Part shown: in pieces, positions 5,035 to 8,151 of the stretch
Layout: each line of letters opens with the position of its first letter
Position numbering within the stretch: position 1 is the stretch's first letter
Source of the DNA: Desulfobacteraceae bacterium
GTDB lineage: Bacteria; Desulfobacterota; DSM-4660; Desulfatiglandales; Desulfatiglandaceae
Reading direction: 5' to 3'
DNA length: 8,151 nt
Assembly: GCA_030642205.1 (NCBI GenBank)
Contig: DAOWOF010000096.1
Location: 1 to 8,151 of the forward strand
Made by a program: the position numbers and the translations under genes
Notes under the pieces: generated by a model
The model's database searches: none
Told to the model about the DNA's origin: nothing
What the model saw: only the letters and a program-made list of their open reading frames with translations

Positions 5035-6663
5035 ATGTCAAAAATTCAAAGATTCTGGTATTCAGGGATGTTATCAACTGAGGATTGGTGGGCGGTATGG
5101 CTGGGGCTTGCTTTTTTTAGCCTGGGCCTTCTTACTTTATTGGGAATTGATCTGGTTGGCTGGATAGCTTATCCTTCAAAATGGGTTTTTAACATGCCTG
5201 AAGGAGCTATTTCAAAAAAAATTGTCACAATTGACAAGGCTTTTTACGCCTTGGGCGGAAAGTATAGCTTAACTGCCAGGGACACGTACCAATCCCTTGG
5301 CCCCATTGGTTCGATACTGGTAACTTATATTATTTTTACTATTGCGACTGTGACTGGCGCCTATTTCCAGAAATGGGATGTAAAACGATATTTTATTGGC
5401 TGGACCTTTATTTTTTTTCTTACCTACCTTGTTTGGTTTATAGGGCACCACGCATTTTTCGCGGCTTCTGCGGTAGATCTGAAAAGGAGTCATTTTCCTG
5501 CAATGTTTACCCTGTCCCTTGGCGGTGGTGCCTCATTTATTCTGGCGCTTATGGCCGGTCTTATAATAGGTAATTTTTTTAAACCTCTTGCCCGTTATCT
5601 AAGCGAAGCTGCCAAACCGGAATGGTTTATAAAGACAGCTATTGTGTTTCTTGGCGTGAAAGTGGGCTACCTGCCCATAAAAGCCGCGGCAACATCGGAA
5701 AAGATTGGTCACGCGCTGGCGGATTTAACACTGGATCTATTCATTGCCGGAGCAGCGGCAACCATTGTGGCCTATCTCATCTTTTGGCCAGGTGTCTACA
5801 CTATTTCAAGACTTATTTTCAAACTGCCCAGAAAAACAGCAGCGGTTCTGGCCTCAGCGATCTCAATCTGTGGTGTTTCAGCTGCCGTTGCCACTGGAGG
5901 CGCAGTAAGGGCAAGGCCCGTGGTTTCTATCATGGTGTCTTCCCTGGTTGTTGTTTACGCTGTAATTGAGCTTGTTATTCTTCCAGGAGTTTTTACTCAT
6001 ATCTGGCCAGGAATAAAAGACCCCATGGTAGCTGGCGCTGCAATGGGCATGGCAGTCAAAACCGATGGAGCGGATGCCGCGGCTGGTGAATTGCTGGATG
6101 AATTCATGCGGGCTAAAATGGATGAAACATCCAATGGCACAGTAATATGGCCGGAGGGCATTATTACCGTCAGCGCGGTTATGACAAAGATATGGATTGA
6201 CATGTTTATTGGTCTATGGGCTTTTTTACTCGCGATGATATGGGTTTACAAAATTGAACGACAGGAGGGCGAAAAAGTTCCCTTCTCCGAAGTGTGGTTT
6301 CGTTTTCCCAAATTTGTGCTTGGTTATTTTATAGCATGGTTTGTCTATCTCGGTATATTTTTTGGTCCGGGCCATGGTGGCAGCGCTGAAGGAATGTCTG
6401 TGCTAAAGGCCGCTGAAGCGGGGGCTGTGCCAGTTGAAAAGGGCATGCGAAAACTGTTTTTTATGTTGACCTTTATGAGCCTTGGCATCATTACAGATTT
6501 CAAGAAGCTGGCTGAGGCACAATTTAGCAAAATGATATGGGTATATTTTATTGCCCTGTTCTTTTTTATCATTCCGGTAGCAAGTATTATTGCCTATCTG
6601 TTCCATCATGGAATGACTCTGCCTAATATGGCAACGCCGGGCAGCGCATTGCTTGGAGGTTGA
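5035..6663 (+). CDS. PF03601-family (YeiH-like) putative sulfate/anion exporter, enlarged form
   Basis: A 542-aa integral inner-membrane protein with about 12 predicted spans (around 20-45, 91-112, 118-140, 160-180, 198-218, 232-252, 266-288, 296-322, 375-405, 423-443, 471-487 and 500-523). Family landmarks are GLIIGN at 175-180, the FLGVKVG segment at 205-211, SAISICGVSAAVA at 274-286 (the conserved CG.SA motif), GAAMGMAVKTDGADAA near 334-349, and MSLGIITDFKKL near 481-492. Members are annotated as putative sulfate exporters, with little biochemical proof. The usual YeiH is about 350 aa. This protein has an extra ~155-residue N-terminal part with three spans and a soluble loop (47-90), plus a longer middle section (about 350-375). 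AAGGAGA stands 4 nt before the ATG. It is the core gene of the operon; flanking small genes probably encode partners. The substrate here is unproven. Confidence 0.85.
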   Translation: MSKIQRFWYSGMLSTEDWWAVWLGLAFFSLGLLTLLGIDLVGWIAYPSKWVFNMPEGAISKKIVTIDKAFYALGGKYSLTARDTYQSLGPIGSILVTYIIFTIATVTGAYFQKWDVKRYFIGWTFIFFLTYLVWFIGHHAFFAASAVDLKRSHFPAMFTLSLGGGASFILALMAGLIIGNFFKPLARYLSEAAKPEWFIKTAIVFLGVKVGYLPIKAAATSEKIGHALADLTLDLFIAGAAATIVAYLIFWPGVYTISRLIFKLPRKTAAVLASAISICGVSAAVATGGAVRARPVVSIMVSSLVVVYAVIELVILPGVFTHIWPGIKDPMVAGAAMGMAVKTDGADAAAGELLDEFMRAKMDETSNGTVIWPEGIITVSAVMTKIWIDMFIGLWAFLLAMIWVYKIERQEGEKVPFSEVWFRFPKFVLGYFIAWFVYLGIFFGPGHGGSAEGMSVLKAAEAGAVPVEKGMRKLFFMLTFMSLGIITDFKKLAEAQFSKMIWVYFIALFFFIIPVASIIAYLFHHGMTLPNMATPGSALLGG

Positions 6664-6669
6664 TATCCT

Positions 6670-7044
6670 TTGTATTCAGACCTTGCCAGCGGGATACTAT
6701 ATATAATTATTGGCCTGATTATTGTCTATCTTTTTATTGACCGGCGTAAACGATTATCCGCTCTTACGCCGGAACAATTTCCAGGGCTTGACCATGAAAC
6801 ATATAAAGAACTAATACAACTGCTAAAAACCATATATGAGCGAATGCTCTATTTGGGAGTCTCTTTTTTTCCATTGGCGCTAACTTCGTTTCGAGGTAGT
6901 CAGACTGAGGCAAAGCTTGCTTTTTTATTCCTGATCCTGCTTCTTTTTGTTTCAAATATCTTTCCTCGAAACAAGGTTATGAAATTCCTTTATGCCAACA
7001 AGATCCTTTTGGATGATCTGAAAAAAAAGGGCATCAAATTATAG
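6670..7044 (+). CDS. 124-aa membrane protein, last gene of the transporter operon
   Basis: The protein has three hydrophobic segments (about 8-24, 58-75 and 82-100) separated by a charged cytoplasmic-type loop (25-56, RRKRLSALTPEQFPGLDHETYKEL in pieces) and a basic C-terminal tail (PRNKVMKFL...LKKKGIKL). The family is not recognised. The start is a TTG at 6670. GGAGG at 6655-6659 lies inside the last codons of the transporter and is 10 nt from the TTG, and no ATG or GTG fits better; the gap to the transporter stop is 6 nt. This suggests translational coupling and a stable partnership with the transporter. The stop at 7044 is followed within 25 nt by a hairpin. Role unknown. Confidence 0.7.
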   Translation: MYSDLASGILYIIIGLIIVYLFIDRRKRLSALTPEQFPGLDHETYKELIQLLKTIYERMLYLGVSFFPLALTSFRGSQTEAKLAFLFLILLLFVSNIFPRNKVMKFLYANKILLDDLKKKGIKL

Positions 7045-7066
7045 AAAACAATGATTATTATTAGGG

Positions 7067-7086
7067 AAAGGGAGAATGATCCCTTT
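7067..7086 (+). terminator. Hairpin after the transporter operon
   Basis: AAAGGGA (7067-7073) and TCCCTTT (7080-7086) form a perfect 7-bp stem with loop GAATGA, 22 nt after the last operon gene. It lacks a clear T-run (TTTATCAC follows), so it is at best a weak terminator or an mRNA 3'-end stabiliser. The ATG of the IS remnant frame lies in its loop. Confidence 0.35.
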
Positions 7087-7282
7087 ATCACAAGTAGCCC
7101 ATTTTAGCTTGTTATTACCAGACAGTAATTATAAAAAAGGTCTGATTTTCTATTCAGATCGTGGCAGTCAATACTGTAGCAGAGACTTCAGGGAATATAT
7201 CAAGGGTCATGGAATGCTCAGCAGCATTAGCCCCAGAGAGTTTAAAGAAAAATGGTTGGTTATTAAAAAGATAGCCGTATAA
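7076..7282 (+). pseudogene. IS3-family transposase (OrfB) remnant, truncated and internally deleted
   Basis: The 68-codon frame contains KKGLIFYSDRGSQYCSRDF (residues 20-38), the integrase-core segment around the second catalytic Asp (D28) of IS3-type OrfB, normally GLIFHSDRGSQY. It continues as REYIKGHGMLSSIS, then jumps straight to SPREFKEKWLVIKKIAV, which looks like the extreme C-terminus of such transposases (SPxEFExxWL). The piece between, which should hold the DNA...AESFF motif with the catalytic Glu, is missing, as is everything before the second Asp. The first ~19 residues show no clear transposase similarity and the ATG lies in a hairpin loop, so the frame's start is not a real gene start. 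A transposase-derived relic with no activity. Confidence 0.75.
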
Positions 7283-7287
7283 AAAAA

Positions 7288-7312
7288 TGTCCACTTTTAC
7301 TTGACCACTCCA
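7288..7312 (+). mobile_element. Probable right end of the IS3-type element
   Basis: Immediately after the remnant's stop, TGTCCACTTTTACTTGACCA (7288-7307) followed by CTCCA resembles the terminal region of IS3-group elements, with the usual TG...CA outer bases. The matching left end is not found upstream, which fits a degraded copy. Confidence 0.4.
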
Positions 7313-7648
7313 GTTTTTCATAATTTAATCAGATTATACCTGAAGGCTATACATATCAGCTAAATAGTCACATAATCTTAAACATTGATTTTACCGAAAT
7401 CATTACCTTTATTATTTCAATACCTTGTATCATTTATAACTAATAACTGATAATTTTTACTCTTTTTAGCTAGATCTCATCCAAACAAAATTTCTTTAAT
7501 ATCTTACCTATAAAAAACAGCAATGATGAATTATCTGCCTCGATAAACAGGCGGATAGCTTACTTGTATTTATTGCAACGGCCTTTAATAACCTCCTTTT
7601 CTAAAACCTGAAATACACCTGAAATCAGAGACTCTAAAGGAGAAATTA
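7313..7648. other. Gene-free region of 336 bp before the broken RND gene
   Basis: No coding frame is convincing on either strand. The stretch is very AT-rich. It holds a small GCCT/AGGC hairpin (in CTGCCTCGATAAACAGGC, about 7537-7554) and a short tandem direct repeat, ACCTGAAAT at 7606-7614 and again at 7617-7625 (period 11 bp, about one helical turn), 24 bp before the RND start. The repeat could be a regulator site for the exporter. No strong promoter hexamers are seen. Confidence 0.4.
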
Positions 7649-7825
7649 ATGACGAAGAAGACAGATAGTTTTTGGATAACAGCTGTAAAATTGCAACTAA
7701 AACATCGTGTTTTAATAGCCTTGTTAATGACTATCATTACAAGTATTGCTTTTTATACTATCATTACAAAATTAAAAGTAGGAACAGATTTTTTTGAATT
7801 TTATCCACCTCAGCACCCTTACTGA
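7649..7825 (+). pseudogene. RND/MMPL-type exporter, 5' fragment cut off after codon 58
   Basis: AAGGAG precedes the ATG and the frame reads 58 residues. A cytoplasmic start (MTKKTDSFWITAVKLQLKHR) leads into one transmembrane helix at about 21-39 (VLIALLMTIITSIAFYTII) and KLKVGTDFFEFYPPQHPY. The T-D-F-F-E-F-Y-P-P-x-H-P-Y segment is typical of the start of the first periplasmic loop in RND-superfamily exporters of about 750-900 aa (hopanoid/MMPL type), where an Ile or similar and many more residues should follow. Instead a TGA comes directly after HPY, at the point where the following sequence becomes IS-like. The gene is therefore interrupted by insertion; its 3' part may lie beyond the window. 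Confidence 0.7.
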
Positions 7826-7900
7826 AGTTTCACCGTTTTTGAAGTCTTTCAGATTTGGCTGTGCAATTTCGCATAAATTTTCTTTCCGAAGCACAAAGGA

Positions 7901-7938
7901 TTGGCATGTAAATTGAAATTTTTCAACTTTTATGCCAA
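7901..7938. repeat. Long inverted repeat in the IS leader
   Basis: TTGGCATGTAAATTGAAA (7901-7918) and TTTCAACTTTTATGCCAA (7921-7938) are inverted over 18 bp with three mismatches and only 2 nt between, so cruciform or RNA hairpin formation is likely. It lies about 80 bp inside the presumed IS end and could be a transposase binding region or block read-through transcription. Confidence 0.5.
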
Positions 7939-7993
7939 AGATTTCAAGTACTTACGATGATATTTTACTTGAGATTCAGCCCTTTTCATGATA

Positions 7994-8020
7994 GGATATC
8001 TACATTGTTTTTTGATATCC
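7994..8020 (+). promoter_or_regulatory. Hairpin before the transposase ribosome site
   Basis: GGATATC (7994-8000) pairs with GATATCC (8014-8020) around a 13-nt loop, ending 22 nt before the transposase ATG and just before AAGGAG. In many insertion sequences such a structure limits transposase translation from read-through transcripts; that role is inferred here. Confidence 0.4.
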
Positions 8021-8042
8021 CAATGGAAAGGAGAGAATAGAA

Positions 8043-8151
8043 ATGTTTATTTTAAATAATATCCTTAGCCCCTTACAGGAAGCGTTTTCATCCACAGATC
8101 TCGGAAAAAACAGGAGTCAATGGTTTACTTATGCCATTTTGGCTTTTATCA
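8043..8151 (+). CDS. Transposase, N-terminal fragment (runs off window)
   Basis: AAGGAG stands 9 nt before the ATG and the frame is open for 36 codons to the window edge. It reads MFILNNILSPLQEAFSSTDL and continues GKNRSQWFTYAILAFI. This resembles, from memory, the start of DDE transposases common in Desulfobacteraceae, annotated as IS4-type, in which the segment (...LG..R..WF.Y.LLA.I) precedes PFTSS. The catalytic part is not in the window, so the family is uncertain. The position right after the point where the RND gene breaks supports a mobile element. Apparently intact at its 5' end. Confidence 0.55.
   Translation, partial: MFILNNILSPLQEAFSSTDLGKNRSQWFTYAILAFI

Larger units (their letters stand above)
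7823..8151 (+). mobile_element. Left end of an insertion sequence inserted in the RND gene (partial)
   Basis: RND coding similarity stops at 7822 and is replaced by about 220 bp of non-coding sequence beginning TGAAGTTTCACCG, followed by a transposase-like gene from 8043. The non-coding part carries two strong inverted repeats. The exact boundary and terminal repeat cannot be proved because the right end is outside the window. Confidence 0.5.

Noticed and set aside
5373..5969. Plus-strand frames of 66 and 115 codons inside the transporter gene
   Set aside because: They are alternative frames of a clear PF03601 gene, with Cys/Trp/Arg-rich shadow composition.
7076..7282. Functional small protein starting at the ATG at 7076
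   Set aside because: The ATG lies in a hairpin loop and the conserved part starts near residue 20 with transposase core and tail pieces, so it is a relic.
7313..7648. tRNA or other structured RNA gene in the AT-rich gap
   Set aside because: No cloverleaf, TTC-G-A T-loop or known RNA motif was seen; only short weak hairpins and an 11-bp-period direct repeat.

Overview
The window looks like an AT-rich accessory region from a Gram-negative bacterium, most likely a Desulfobacterota (deltaproteobacterial) sulfate-reducer type. This rests on the TonB-dependent receptor start, an outer-membrane-type lipoprotein, an RND exporter start, a PF03601 (YeiH-like) transporter, and a transposase start that resembles, from memory, ones in Desulfobacteraceae. 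The taxonomic call is an inference; there is no rRNA or other marker gene.

Layout. (1) Positions 1-2300, minus strand: the N-terminus of a probable TonB-dependent receptor, and upstream of it an intact lipoprotein with the Beta_propel (COG4880-like) domain. (2) Positions 2562-3080, plus strand: a HEPN-type protein of the HI0074 family, followed with an ATGA overlap by its MNT nucleotidyltransferase partner. The partner has lost its middle and is frameshifted, and the HEPN protein has Gln where the RX4HXY motif has His. This is a decayed MNT/HEPN toxin-antitoxin module. (3) Positions 3106-4073, minus strand: a response regulator with an unrecognised C-terminal domain. Its 5' end is interrupted or bounded by a 71-bp near-perfect inverted repeat. 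(4) Positions 4251-7044, plus strand: a clear sigma70-type promoter, a leader of about 180 nt with a perfect palindrome, and four tightly spaced genes. These are a 61-aa single-span membrane protein, an 89-aa soluble protein, a 542-aa enlarged PF03601-family transporter and a 124-aa membrane protein. This looks like a dedicated transporter operon and is the least-characterised system here. (5) Positions 7067-8151: a zone of decay, with an internally deleted IS3-type transposase remnant, an RND exporter cut off after codon 58, and the left end of another insertion sequence whose transposase starts at 8043.

The genes in (4) probably work together, with the transporter moving an inorganic or small organic anion (sulfate or sulfite is the family's putative substrate) and three small partners of unknown role. 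The rest shows strong gene erosion: one deleted antitoxin, one deleted transposase, one exporter interrupted by an IS and one regulator whose start is disturbed. A 9-mer, TTGATATCC, occurs five times, always outside coding sequence.
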